The notes under the pieces: model-generated
What the model was told of the DNA's origin: nothing
Databases searched by the model: none
The model's input: the letters and a program-made list of their open reading frames with translations, nothing else
Program-made: the position numbers and the translations under genes
Source: Lachnospiraceae bacterium MD335
Lineage (GTDB): Bacteria; Bacillota; Clostridia; Lachnospirales; Lachnospiraceae
NCBI GenBank assembly: GCA_000403335.2
Contig: KE159617.1
Coordinates: 787,757 to 851,756, forward strand
Reading direction: 5' to 3'
Length of the DNA: 64,000 nt
Shown here: one piece after another, positions 45,186 through 55,080 of the stretch
Layout: each line of letters starts with the position of its first letter
How positions within the stretch are numbered: the first letter of the stretch is position 1

Positions 45186-47732
45186 ATGAGGAAAGCGCAG
45201 AAGAGGCAGATTGATGAATTGGTAAAACAGCTTGAACAGGCACATGATCAGATAAAGGAATATGTTGATGAAAACAGTAATCAGTCTGCGATGGAGCTTT
45301 TGAGAGACTGTCAGAATGCCGGAATTTCCATAGGAACGCTTATTGAAAGTACAGAAGGTGAAGGACACCAAACCGTATCAGTTCTTGAGGAATATTGTGA
45401 ACTGGCATATCAGCTTCATGAAAACCTGGCAGAAGGAAAAGAAACGAATGCAAACAAAGTACATAAGATATTGAGGCAGAAACTGATCAAAGTGTCAAAC
45501 AGTATAAAACATGACATTCCGCTTAGAAAGGAAGCTGTTTTCCTTCCATATAAGGCTAGTATGTGGGACAGCTTAGAGAGCGTATGGCAGGCGGCTGACG
45601 CAGATCCCAATTGTGACACATATGTGATTCCGATTCCCTATTATGATAGAAATCCGGACGGTAGTTTCGGACAAATGCACTGTGAAGCAGACCAATACCC
45701 AGATTACGTTCCGGTTACGAAGTACGATGAGTTTGATTTTGGCATACATCATCCGGATATGATTTTTATACATAATCCTTATGATAATATGAACCTTGTT
45801 ACGAGCATTCATCCTTTTTTTTATTCGGATAAAATGAAAAAGGTTACGGATTGTCTTGTATATATTCCATACTTTGTTACATCGGGAGGGGTGTCGGAAT
45901 CAAAGGCAATGTGTCCGGCATATATGAATGCGGATTATATTGTGATACAGTCAGAAGAATATCGAAAATATTTTGATATGCGAATAAATGATAAAAAATT
46001 CCTTGTGTTTGGCTCACCAAAGTTTGATAGTGTAATAAATAAATGTAAAAACCCACCTGAACCGTCAATAGAATGGAAAGAGTCAATGGCGGGAAAAAAG
46101 ATATATTTTTATAATACCAGTATTGCAGGAATGTTAGCTAATACAGATATATTTCTAAAAAAGATGCGATACATATTTGATGTTTTTAAACAAAGGAAAG
46201 ATGCGTGTCTTCTGTGGCGTCCTCATCCATTGTTGGGAGCAACGTTTGATGCAATGAGAAAGCAATATAAGCCTCAGTTTGAGGCACTTAGGAAGGAATT
46301 TGAAGAAGAGCAAATAGGTATTTTTGATAATACAGTTGACATAGAACACACAATAGCGCTGTCTGATGCTTATATAGGCGATGCAGGGTCAAGTGTTATT
46401 GCTTTATTTGGCATTACAGGGAAGCCGCTGTTTATCCTTAGTAATTATATCCTTACGCCTCCGGAAAAGGATGACTGGCGGGGGACATGGATCTATTATG
46501 CGTTTGACATGTGGCCGAGTGATAAATATCTAATCACACAAAATAACCAATTATGGATATCGGAAGGTAATGAATATCATTATAGATTTTATATGAACTT
46601 GGAATGCCAGTATTCAGGCAATTACTATTATAAAAAGGCAGTAGAAATAAAGAGTAAGATCTATGTATTGCCATTTATTGCAAATGATCTTCTTATAATA
46701 GAAAATAAAAAAATCAGAAAAATAAATTTGAAACCGTATATTACACAGTGGTCTTTCCATGACTACTTCTATAATGAAAAATATATTTTTTTAATTCCGA
46801 ACCAATATCCGTATCTTGTCAGATTTGACATTGATACAGAGAAAATCAGCTATGTCGATGGAATAAGACAATTCAATACAAGGAATGTGAGAGGTGAATG
46901 GCTTTCGGGCGGTGTGGCGGTATATAAAAATGATTTGATCTTTGCGTCGCCAGTGGATAATCAATTTGTTTTTATGGACATGAATACTTTAAAAACCCGA
47001 ATAGTCAGCAGTAATTCAAAATGTAATGTTGGAGCAATGAAAATCGTTCCATATGGTGACGAATTGTGGATGTTGCCGATGAACGGTACGACAGTTATAT
47101 GTTGGAATATTAAAACAGGAAAGACAGAGGAATATAATGACGTACCAAAAGGATTTAAGTCGTTTAAATTGCCATATGAATTTGAATGTGATGAAAAACC
47201 ATTTGGAAATATTGCTGTTTCCAATGATAGTGGCAGGGAGAATATTATTTTATCGCCGCATTTGGGAAATATGTATTTGACGTTAGATAGGAAAACAGGA
47301 AAGATGGAAGAATGGAAAACGCCGGTTACATTCAAAAATTATGGTAAAAATGGATATTTTTTTACAAGCAGTATGGGGGGGTTTGTTACAAGGCAGATGC
47401 CGCAAGATGGTGCGGTTCATCAGATATTTGATGCCGCTGAGAGAAAATTATACGATGTCAATATTGATACTAAGGAGTTTAGAGAAGTAGAGATAGCATT
47501 TGATTATAGTGATGTGAGAGAGCATGAGTCAGGTTTTGCAGAGCAGACAGTACAAATGCCGTATGCTTTGTATGAGAGTGCATTCAATTCATTAAAAGAT
47601 TTTTTGGATAACAATATAACAGGAAATCCATTTAATCGGGAAAGACAGCTCAAAGCATTTGCTAAAATGAATGTCAATATGGATGGGACAAGTGGGAAAA
47701 AAGTCTATGACTATGTGAAAGGCAGGATTTAA
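45186..47732 (+). CDS. CDP-glycerol glycerophosphotransferase-like protein with C-terminal propeller-like domain
   Basis: The 848-residue protein opens with a helical region (residues 1-110), then a GT-B-type domain (about 110-440) with the TagB/TagF-like LLWRPHPL, SDAYIGDAGSSVIALFGITGKPLFIL and other motifs. It would transfer a phospho-alcohol from CDP to a glycan. From about residue 445 to 790 there are repeated strand-rich segments of 40-50 residues, for example LVRFDIDTEKISYVDGI and VFMDMNTLKTRIVSS, reminiscent of WD40 or kelch propellers. The acceptor is unknown. GGGGAG lies close upstream of ATG 45186. It starts the glycan island and shares one nucleotide with the next gene. Confidence 0.82.
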   Translation: MRKAQKRQIDELVKQLEQAHDQIKEYVDENSNQSAMELLRDCQNAGISIGTLIESTEGEGHQTVSVLEEYCELAYQLHENLAEGKETNANKVHKILRQKLIKVSNSIKHDIPLRKEAVFLPYKASMWDSLESVWQAADADPNCDTYVIPIPYYDRNPDGSFGQMHCEADQYPDYVPVTKYDEFDFGIHHPDMIFIHNPYDNMNLVTSIHPFFYSDKMKKVTDCLVYIPYFVTSGGVSESKAMCPAYMNADYIVIQSEEYRKYFDMRINDKKFLVFGSPKFDSVINKCKNPPEPSIEWKESMAGKKIYFYNTSIAGMLANTDIFLKKMRYIFDVFKQRKDACLLWRPHPLLGATFDAMRKQYKPQFEALRKEFEEEQIGIFDNTVDIEHTIALSDAYIGDAGSSVIALFGITGKPLFILSNYILTPPEKDDWRGTWIYYAFDMWPSDKYLITQNNQLWISEGNEYHYRFYMNLECQYSGNYYYKKAVEIKSKIYVLPFIANDLLIIENKKIRKINLKPYITQWSFHDYFYNEKYIFLIPNQYPYLVRFDIDTEKISYVDGIRQFNTRNVRGEWLSGGVAVYKNDLIFASPVDNQFVFMDMNTLKTRIVSSNSKCNVGAMKIVPYGDELWMLPMNGTTVICWNIKTGKTEEYNDVPKGFKSFKLPYEFECDEKPFGNIAVSNDSGRENIILSPHLGNMYLTLDRKTGKMEEWKTPVTFKNYGKNGYFFTSSMGGFVTRQMPQDGAVHQIFDAAERKLYDVNIDTKEFREVEIAFDYSDVREHESGFAEQTVQMPYALYESAFNSLKDFLDNNITGNPFNRERQLKAFAKMNVNMDGTSGKKVYDYVKGRI

Positions 47733-49072
47733 TGACAAAGGTAATTACATATGGAACATTTGACCTCTTTCACGAAGGTCACTATCGCCTTCTCCAAAGA
47801 GCAAAGGCACTCGGGGATTATCTGATTGTAGGTGTAACGACCGAGAAATATGATATGGAAAGAGGAAAGCTCAATGTTATTGATCCGTTGATGACACGTA
47901 TTGAGAATGTCAGGAAATCCGGTTTTGCAGATGAAATCATTATAGAAGAGGCAAGCGGCCAAAAAGTCAGCGATGTGCAGAAATACCATATTGATATTTT
48001 TACGGTTGGCTCTGACTGGGTTGGACAGTTTGATTATATGCAGAATTACTGCAAAGTAGTTTATATAGAGAGAACAAAAAATATATCCAGCACCATGCTG
48101 CGTGAACAGAATAAACAAATACAAAAAATCGGCATAATCGGAACAGGCAGAATTGCCAATCGCTTTGTGCCTGAGGTAAAACTTGTAAGCGGCATTAGCG
48201 TACAGGGGGTATACAATCCGCATACGGAGAGTGCAAAAAAGTTTTCACAAAATTGGGAGATTGATTTCTATGAAGAAATAGAAGACTTTTTTAAGGATGT
48301 TGATGTTGTGTATGTGGCGTCGCCGCATGAAACGCATTATGATTATGTGAAGGCGGCTTTAAAACATGGAAAACATGTGCTGTGTGAAAAACCGATGGTT
48401 TTAAAAAAAGCACAATCAGAGGAACTGTTTGCCTATGCGAAGGAATGCGGATTAATATTGTTTGAAGGAATAAAAACTGCGTATTGTCCGGGATTTGAAA
48501 AACTTTTGGGTATTGCCTGTACTGGCACAATTGGGCGCATTAAATATATAGATGCATGTTTTACAAAGTTAGAATCTCCTAATAATCGTGAGCTGACAGA
48601 TAAGCGTTATGGTGGAAGTTTTACAGAACTTGGCAGTTACTGCCTGCTTCCAATCATTAAGTTATTTGGTATTGACTATCAGGATATTCGTTTTGAGAGC
48701 ATACATGATGACAATGAACTTGATATTTTTACGAAGGTTTCGCTGACTTATCAAGAAGGGATTGCGGTTGCCACATGCGGTTTAGGTGTTAAAGCGGAAG
48801 GCCGATTGCTTATTGCGGGAACAAAGGGATATATTGTAGTGGAAGCGCCGTGGTGGAAAACGACTTGTTTTGAAGTTCATTATGAAGATCCGACACAGGT
48901 GGACAAGTATTCGGAAAGGTTTCTCGGAACGGGATTACGTTATGAAATTAAGGATTTTTTAAATATGATTAATGGAAATGATAAGAGTGATTTTAAACTG
49001 ACACGTGGGGAGACGGTCGCAATTGCAGAAATTGTGGAGAAGTTTTTAGCATATGAAGGAAGAGCAGTGTAA
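47732..49072 (+). CDS. Fusion: TagD-like cytidylyltransferase and Gfo/Idh/MocA oxidoreductase
   Basis: The 446-residue protein joins two enzymes. Residues 1 to about 130 are a glycerol-3-phosphate cytidylyltransferase-like domain: [14 protein letters not shown] is the CTP-binding HxGH motif, and [12 protein letters not shown] is the second signature. Residues about 133-446 are an NAD(P)-dependent oxidoreductase with GIIGTGRIA and the CEKPM motif. The pairing suggests one protein that makes a reduced alcohol phosphate and activates it with CTP, but the substrate is unknown. Its ATG overlaps the previous stop by one nucleotide, and it overlaps the LicD gene by 20 nt. Confidence 0.88.
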   Translation: MTKVITYGTFDLFHEGHYRLLQRAKALGDYLIVGVTTEKYDMERGKLNVIDPLMTRIENVRKSGFADEIIIEEASGQKVSDVQKYHIDIFTVGSDWVGQFDYMQNYCKVVYIERTKNISSTMLREQNKQIQKIGIIGTGRIANRFVPEVKLVSGISVQGVYNPHTESAKKFSQNWEIDFYEEIEDFFKDVDVVYVASPHETHYDYVKAALKHGKHVLCEKPMVLKKAQSEELFAYAKECGLILFEGIKTAYCPGFEKLLGIACTGTIGRIKYIDACFTKLESPNNRELTDKRYGGSFTELGSYCLLPIIKLFGIDYQDIRFESIHDDNELDIFTKVSLTYQEGIAVATCGLGVKAEGRLLIAGTKGYIVVEAPWWKTTCFEVHYEDPTQVDKYSERFLGTGLRYEIKDFLNMINGNDKSDFKLTRGETVAIAEIVEKFLAYEGRAV

Positions 49073-49916
49073 AAAGAATATCCGAGAAGAATTTGAATAT
49101 ACGCCGGAAAGAATTAGAAAAATCCAGCTAATAGAGCTTGAAATGCTTAAAGAAGCAGACAGGATTTGCAGGAAAAATAATATTCATTATGAGTTGGATG
49201 GAGGCACGCTTTTAGGAGCAGTCAGACATAAGGGTTTTATTCCGTGGGACGATGATATTGATATTAGAATGCTTCGAAAAGATTATGATAAGTTCTGCGA
49301 GATTTGCAAAAATGAGCTTGATTCAGAAAAATTTTTTCTGCAGACGTATCATACAGATCCTGGTTATCGATGGGGATATGCAAGGATTCTTAGAAAGGGC
49401 ACCTGTTTTAGCCGCAAAAATCAGGAAATGCTCACAATGAAAAGAGGTATCTTTATTGATATATTCCCTTGTGATAATATGCCCGAGTCGTTCGTATGGA
49501 AAGCGGTGTATAATTTTAGATGTTTTATGGCAAGAAAAATTGCATATTCTCCTGTAGGTGCGATACATGAACCAAACAAATTGAAAAGAATAGGATACTA
49601 TTTTCTGCGTCTTATTCCACGGGAAGCTTCCATTAGAGAATTTGACAGATTGGCATATCAGTATAATGATAAAAAAACAAGACTGATAAGAACGCCTGCA
49701 TGGGGTTATAAGCAGGAAGCGAAAGGGTATCTCAGACAATGGATGGATGAGTATTGTGAATTGGAATTTGAGGGGGAAAAGTTTTTGGCGCCGGCGGATT
49801 ATGACGGGTATTTAAGTTATTTGTTTGATAAGAACTATATGATACTGCCGCCGGAAAGCGAAAGGACTCCTAAACATACCAGTACGTATATTAGCTTTGG
49901 GGAAGAAGAAACATAA
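49053..49916 (+). CDS. LicD-family phospho-alcohol transferase
   Basis: The 287-residue protein is of the LicD family, nucleotidyltransferase-fold enzymes that transfer phosphocholine or a related group from a CDP donor to surface glycans. The signature [27 protein letters not shown] supplies the metal-binding DDDID; I quote it in parts: [12 protein letters not shown] and WDDDIDI. The C-terminal helical region is typical. It overlaps the upstream fusion gene by 20 nt and lies just before the nucleotidyltransferase-PLP fusion, which may make its donor. Confidence 0.93.
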   Translation: MKEEQCKKNIREEFEYTPERIRKIQLIELEMLKEADRICRKNNIHYELDGGTLLGAVRHKGFIPWDDDIDIRMLRKDYDKFCEICKNELDSEKFFLQTYHTDPGYRWGYARILRKGTCFSRKNQEMLTMKRGIFIDIFPCDNMPESFVWKAVYNFRCFMARKIAYSPVGAIHEPNKLKRIGYYFLRLIPREASIREFDRLAYQYNDKKTRLIRTPAWGYKQEAKGYLRQWMDEYCELEFEGEKFLAPADYDGYLSYLFDKNYMILPPESERTPKHTSTYISFGEEET

Positions 49917-49941
49917 AAAGATTTGTAAAGAGGTTAAAGGA

Positions 49942-51852
49942 ATGAATGAGCTGGAGTTTCAAAAACTAAGAAAAAAGTCAGAAGATGGTATGGTATTGTC
50001 GGATGAAGAATTGGAGTGCTTGAAACCATACAGAGTAGATAATGCTATTATTATGGCAGCAGGGTACAGTGCAAGATGTATGCCGCTTTCAAATGTGATG
50101 CCGAAAGGATTGTTTCGGGTAAAGGGAGAAATTCTGATAGAACGGGAGATAGAGCAGCTGTTGGCAGCAGGAATCAAAGAGATTATTGTTGTCACGGGAT
50201 TTATGCAAGAGAAATTTGCGTATCTTCAGGAGAAGTATGGCGTTGTGCTGGTGTATAACGAGGATTATGACAAATATAATAATATGTCTTCTTTGTATGC
50301 GGCGAAAGCATATATGAAGAATTCATATATTTTATGTTCTGACAATTACTATGAAGAAAATGTATTTCATCAATATGTTTATACATCTTGCTATTCATGT
50401 GTGTACTCAGAAGAATATTGTGACGAATTCTGTGTGACTTCGGTTGATAGTGAAGGATATATAGAAGAAATTCACAGAGGAGGAGCAAAGGCATGGTATA
50501 CGATTGGTGATGCCTTCTTTAATGTACAATTTTCAGAAAAGTTTTGTTATTTTATGGTGAAAGAATGGGATGACTTACAAACAAGAAATATGTTGATGGA
50601 TGATTTTCATATTAAACATATTAAGGATTTAAGATTAAAAAAGGTGGAACGCCCCGGACGTAGTATTCTTGAGTTTGACACCTTGGAGGAAATTAAAGAA
50701 TATGATCCTTGTTTTTCGCAGTTTATCAAAGAAAATTTAGACAGCGATAATGTAGTTATAAAAACATTTTCAAAATATGCAGATATAAAATCGTATCATT
50801 CTGTTCCGACAGAGCAGCTTAGCGGCAGGCTTCATTTGAATGAAAATCTGTTTGGTCCTTCGCCTAAGTGTTACGAGGCGCTCAAAGCCATTACACAGGA
50901 GGATTTGGCATTGTATGATTTGTCAAATAAGGATTATTTACTGGATGCAATATCTTCGTCAAGTGGTATATCGACAAACAATATATTTATGCATAATGGT
51001 TCGTCAGAGGTGATTAAATCAATATTCAGTATTCTTTTGAATGAAAGAGACACCGTATTGGTTTCTGCACCGGGGTGGAGTTATTATAAGAGTGTTGCAA
51101 ATGCAAAATTTGCAGATTGCATTACATACGAAGTGCAGGAATGTGAAGAAAGTTATGTATGCAATATTGAGGACTTAATGGAAAAGGCAAAAAAGTATCA
51201 TCCCAAAATCATTGTTATTACTTCACCGCATATGCCTACAGGTGCAAGAGTGGGATATAAGGATGTCGAGAAGGTAATAGCAGAAAATAAAGATTCTGTC
51301 ATTATGCTAGACCAGGCATATTGGGGATATGATGACAATACGAATGTATTCGAAAAGAAAATTATCACGAAGTACAGTAATGTGGTAATTACAAGAACCT
51401 TTTCAAAGTTTTATGGTTTAGCAAATATCCGCATCGGATACGGGCTGTGCAGTTATCCGCTGCGCAGGACAATTGGGTTGGACCTCCCACTGTTTAAAGT
51501 ATGCGGGATAAGCCGGAAAATAGCATATGAGGCAATTAAGGATACAGAATATTATCAAAAAATGAAAGAGGAAACGATTGCAGTGCGGGACTGGTTTATA
51601 GATGCATTGAATGCAATCAGTCAGGTTAAGGCATATGCTTCAATATCAAATTTTGTATTTATACGTTTGGAACATGCGGATGCAGACAAGGTTCGGGCAT
51701 ATATGGAAGAGAATAATATTTTAATCAGACTGTTTACAGATAAGGATGCACTCCGCTTAAGAATTACAATCGCACCAAAGGATGTTATGGAACGTGTATT
51801 GTTTCAATTAAAGCGGGCACTTGCAAATAGGAATGAACGGACAGTTCTATAA
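49942..51852 (+). CDS. Fusion: sugar/phosphocholine-type nucleotidyltransferase and HisC/CobD-like PLP enzyme
   Basis: The 636-residue protein has an N-terminal nucleotidyltransferase domain (about residues 33-235) with NAIIMAAGYSARCMPLS and a PKGLFRV motif, like LicC and PntC. From about residue 295 it has a fold-type I PLP enzyme with HLNENLFGPSP and the Schiff-base lysine K489 in TRTFSKFYGLANIRIGYG. That domain resembles HisC and the CobD threonine-phosphate decarboxylase. An attractive inference is that the PLP half makes an amino-alcohol phosphate, such as phosphoethanolamine from phosphoserine, which the other half couples to CMP for LicD. AAAGAGG lies 9 nt upstream of ATG 49942. Confidence 0.85.
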   Translation: MNELEFQKLRKKSEDGMVLSDEELECLKPYRVDNAIIMAAGYSARCMPLSNVMPKGLFRVKGEILIEREIEQLLAAGIKEIIVVTGFMQEKFAYLQEKYGVVLVYNEDYDKYNNMSSLYAAKAYMKNSYILCSDNYYEENVFHQYVYTSCYSCVYSEEYCDEFCVTSVDSEGYIEEIHRGGAKAWYTIGDAFFNVQFSEKFCYFMVKEWDDLQTRNMLMDDFHIKHIKDLRLKKVERPGRSILEFDTLEEIKEYDPCFSQFIKENLDSDNVVIKTFSKYADIKSYHSVPTEQLSGRLHLNENLFGPSPKCYEALKAITQEDLALYDLSNKDYLLDAISSSSGISTNNIFMHNGSSEVIKSIFSILLNERDTVLVSAPGWSYYKSVANAKFADCITYEVQECEESYVCNIEDLMEKAKKYHPKIIVITSPHMPTGARVGYKDVEKVIAENKDSVIMLDQAYWGYDDNTNVFEKKIITKYSNVVITRTFSKFYGLANIRIGYGLCSYPLRRTIGLDLPLFKVCGISRKIAYEAIKDTEYYQKMKEETIAVRDWFIDALNAISQVKAYASISNFVFIRLEHADADKVRAYMEENNILIRLFTDKDALRLRITIAPKDVMERVLFQLKRALANRNERTVL

Positions 51853-51857
51853 AATTG

Positions 51858-52919
51858 ATGAAGGGAAGAGATGTAAAAAGCATGCTAAAGGTATTGGATA
51901 CATTTAGGGAAAAACTGGATGAAGTGATGTGTAAAACAATAGGAAAAAGAGTTGTATTGTATGGATACAATCGTACGGGACAATTTTTGGAATGGTATGC
52001 AGAGTATTATCACAGTATAAAAATAGATTACATCATTACGATGGACTGGTCAGCAGGTGTGCCGAGAAATTTTCCGCTTTTTTGTGATACATTATTTGAT
52101 TTCGGATATCAGGATGTAAAGGATTCCGTTGTATGGTTAGCATTGCCTAAAGATGAAGCGATCGTAAGAAAGCTGGAACAAGCGGGCTATGTGGAAGGAG
52201 AAACATGGTTTCCTTTTTTGGATATTGTGTATGGAGATGGTTATATCATTCCTGAACATGATGAGGATGATGTGTTTTTAAGAAGAAAATCGGGAATTAG
52301 GGATATTCAGTTTATGGAATGGTTGGAATATATTTATGATTGTAATTATGTTGAACGTATTTCCAATCAATATTTTGAGGGTGATGGAAAAGAGGAACGA
52401 ATCAGCTATGTAATTTCAACACAAAAAGAGATATTTCCGATTTTGGAAAAGTGTCATTGCATTCCTCAGGAAAACGACGCAATTTTCGACTTTGGATGCG
52501 GAAAAGGGGGAGCAATGCTTGCGTTTTTAGATTATGGTTTTCGAAAGGTTGCAGGAGTAGAGTATGAGAAGAAAATATTTGATATTATGCTCTCTAATTT
52601 TGCAAAACTTGGAATTGAAGTTAATGGAGAGCAGGTGTCATGTATCTGTGGTGATGCAGCAGATGTAAAGAGCGAATTGGATGAATACAATTGGTTCTAT
52701 TATTTTGAACCGTTTAAAAGGACATTGTTTATTAAAACAATAGAAAATATAACCGACAGTATAAAACGTAAACCACGCAAGGTTTATATTATTAATATTA
52801 ATCCGGTATATTATGATGAAATTATAAAAAGTGGATTTTTCATTTTGACAAATCAATTCACGATAGCCACGAGACAAAAAGTGGTAGATGTTTTTGTCTC
52901 AAAAAATGAGTTTCAATAA
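51858..52919 (+). CDS. SAM-dependent methyltransferase with N-terminal nucleotide-binding-like domain
   Basis: The 353-residue protein has an N-terminal small Rossmann-like domain (RVVLYGYNRTGQFLEWY) of the sort often found in glycan-locus enzymes. A C-terminal class I methyltransferase domain follows from about residue 185, with the SAM motif FDFGCGKGGAM at about residue 210 and the acidic GVEYEKK. The substrate is unknown; it may methylate a sugar or the amino-alcohol of the island. Start is uncertain: ATG 51858 or ATG 51882, neither with a strong ribosome-binding site. Confidence 0.82.
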   Translation: MKGRDVKSMLKVLDTFREKLDEVMCKTIGKRVVLYGYNRTGQFLEWYAEYYHSIKIDYIITMDWSAGVPRNFPLFCDTLFDFGYQDVKDSVVWLALPKDEAIVRKLEQAGYVEGETWFPFLDIVYGDGYIIPEHDEDDVFLRRKSGIRDIQFMEWLEYIYDCNYVERISNQYFEGDGKEERISYVISTQKEIFPILEKCHCIPQENDAIFDFGCGKGGAMLAFLDYGFRKVAGVEYEKKIFDIMLSNFAKLGIEVNGEQVSCICGDAADVKSELDEYNWFYYFEPFKRTLFIKTIENITDSIKRKPRKVYIININPVYYDEIIKSGFFILTNQFTIATRQKVVDVFVSKNEFQ

Positions 52920-52933
52920 AAGAGGAATAAACT

Positions 52934-54151
52934 ATGCAGGATTACAAAATTACAGTTGTAATACCTATTTATAATGAGGAGACCTATTTGGATCAATGTG
53001 TTTCAAGTGTATGTAATCAGACATATAAAAATCTTGAAATTATTTTAGTTGATGACGGCTCCCAAAAAGAGTGTGCGGTTCAATGCGATAAGTACGCCTT
53101 AAATGACGAGCGAATAAAAGTAATCCATAAAAAAAACGGAGGATTATTAAGAGCAAGAAGAACGGGGATACTTGCTGCAACTGGAGATTATATCTGCTTT
53201 GTAGATGCGGATGATTGGATTGAAGCGCAACTATGTGCAGAATATGCAAAAAAAATAACATATGAACCAGATTTTGTGGCGAGTTCAAATTATTATAGAA
53301 ATTATGCTGACGGTAGTTTTGTGGAGGTATTTCAAAATACAGTTGACGGTTATTATGGAAAAGAATCATTTGAAAAAATGGTATTAAATAAATATATTAC
53401 ACTGGACCATTTTTATGATACCCGATTTCCGCTTACGATGTGCCTGTATCTGTTTCGAACAGATATAGCCCGAAAAATTACAGAAAAATGGGACAGCAGG
53501 ATAAAGATATCTGAAGATTATGCTTTTGTAACATTGTGTCTGTTAAATGCGGCAACGGCTGCCGTCACTCCGTATAGAGGGTATCATTACAGATGCAATA
53601 GAAATTCAATGTGTTATACGATAGAAAATGCAAAAGATGCTTACAAGGATGTCCATGATTTGATTTGTAAAGAAATAGCTCAATCCGAATATAACAAAGA
53701 AATACTGTATAAGAAAAATAATTATGCACTATATCAAACCTTGATGATTATGGATTATGCGCCGTTATTAGAATTGTCTGATCAGTATTTGTTTCCGTAT
53801 ACTTGTGTAACAAGGGGAAGCAGGATTGCCCTGTATGGAATGGGTTCAACAGGTGTACAAATGTATCGGGCGTTAGCAGGGAATAACCATTATGAAATTG
53901 TCGCTTTGATTGATAAAAATTATAAGGCGTTTGAAGGAAGCGAATATAATGTTATGGGACCTGATGTACTCAATATGATTGATTATGATTTTGTGGTTAT
54001 TTCCATTTTGTATGCAAATGTAAGGGAAGAGGCAAAAAAAGAATTGATGGCATTAGGAGTTGAAGAGAAAAAAATAGCGGAGCCTGATGAGATTGTATTA
54101 AGTGTGAATTATGTATATGAAAAGGAAGGATTTGTGACATGGAAAAGATAA
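52934..54151 (+). CDS. GT2 glycosyltransferase with C-terminal Rossmann-like domain
   Basis: The 405-residue protein begins with a GT-A family 2 domain: TVVIPIYNEETYLDQCVSSV, VDDGS, and the DxD-type FVDADDWI. At about residue 295 it continues into a separate nucleotide-binding-like domain (SRIALYGMGSTGVQMYRAL, followed by VALIDKNYKAF). No membrane segments are visible, so it is a cytosolic or peripheral transferase. The sugar donor and acceptor are unknown. It overlaps the following methyltransferase gene by 13 nt, whose own N-terminus carries a related domain. Confidence 0.9.
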   Translation: MQDYKITVVIPIYNEETYLDQCVSSVCNQTYKNLEIILVDDGSQKECAVQCDKYALNDERIKVIHKKNGGLLRARRTGILAATGDYICFVDADDWIEAQLCAEYAKKITYEPDFVASSNYYRNYADGSFVEVFQNTVDGYYGKESFEKMVLNKYITLDHFYDTRFPLTMCLYLFRTDIARKITEKWDSRIKISEDYAFVTLCLLNAATAAVTPYRGYHYRCNRNSMCYTIENAKDAYKDVHDLICKEIAQSEYNKEILYKKNNYALYQTLMIMDYAPLLELSDQYLFPYTCVTRGSRIALYGMGSTGVQMYRALAGNNHYEIVALIDKNYKAFEGSEYNVMGPDVLNMIDYDFVVISILYANVREEAKKELMALGVEEKKIAEPDEIVLSVNYVYEKEGFVTWKR

Positions 54152-55062
54152 TTATTTTTGGAGTTGGAAAGAATCTTGATTATTTGTTACAGGCTCAGTA
54201 TACAGCTGGATTTGATGTTGTGGCGTATTGTGATAATGATATTAAGAAGCAAGGAGCGTTTGTTAATGGAATAGAAGTTATTGTACCGTGTAAATTAAAA
54301 GATTACAAATTTGATTATATATATGTTTCATCAGAAAAGTATTTTAACACCATAAGGCAGCAGTTAATAAGCGAATTTGGGATTCCTTCAGAGGTTATTA
54401 AGTGTTTCAAACTAAGAAAATATGACGGTGAAATGGGATTTTGGAAAGAACGTTTTAAAGAAGATGGTGGCAGTTTTCGAAATGAGCATTATAGACAGTT
54501 GATGTTGGGGATTGCCCAGGAAAAAGATGATAAATTTTTGGAAAGAAAAATAGTAGCTGATTTTGGATGTGGACCAAGGGGAAGTCTTATGTGGACGGAT
54601 AAGCCTTTGATAAAATTAGGAATTGATGTGTTGGCAGGAGAATATTTAGAAAATTTTGGACGAGAGCTTATCCAGCATAATATGGTCTATGTGACATCGA
54701 GTGAAGATAAAATTCCAATCCCTGATGCATTTTGTGATTATGTGTTTACGATAAATTCGTTGGATCATGTTGATCATTTACAACAGATGATGCAGGAAAT
54801 ATTACGCATATTAAAACCGGGGGGAGACATACTGGCAAGCTTTAATCTAAATGAACCTAAAACAGCGTGTGAACCTCAGACGCTAACGGAAGATATTATA
54901 AAAACACAGATTTTAGAAAGTTTTGAGATTGTTTCATATAGAATGGCGTATCAGGAAGAAAACGATGCATACGCAAACATATGGAAAAATAATTTTACAG
55001 ATATCATAGAGAACAATAAACCAGGAGTTTTATGGGTGCGAGCGAAAAAAATAAATGGTTGA
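54139..55062 (+). CDS. SAM-dependent methyltransferase with N-terminal Rossmann-like domain
   Basis: The 307-residue protein has an N-terminal domain beginning EKIIIFGVGKNLDYLLQA, with VVAYCDND, resembling the C-terminal domain of the glycosyltransferase encoded just upstream. From about residue 125 it is a class I methyltransferase (VADFGCGPRGSLM, SLDHVDHLQQMMQEILRILKPGG, typical of Methyltransf_11). The gene overlaps its upstream neighbour by 13 nt, so the two are translationally coupled. The target may be the glycan made by the cluster. Confidence 0.87.
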   Translation: MEKIIIFGVGKNLDYLLQAQYTAGFDVVAYCDNDIKKQGAFVNGIEVIVPCKLKDYKFDYIYVSSEKYFNTIRQQLISEFGIPSEVIKCFKLRKYDGEMGFWKERFKEDGGSFRNEHYRQLMLGIAQEKDDKFLERKIVADFGCGPRGSLMWTDKPLIKLGIDVLAGEYLENFGRELIQHNMVYVTSSEDKIPIPDAFCDYVFTINSLDHVDHLQQMMQEILRILKPGGDILASFNLNEPKTACEPQTLTEDIIKTQILESFEIVSYRMAYQEENDAYANIWKNNFTDIIENNKPGVLWVRAKKING

Positions 55063-55080
55063 ATGGATGGTGTAAACAAT

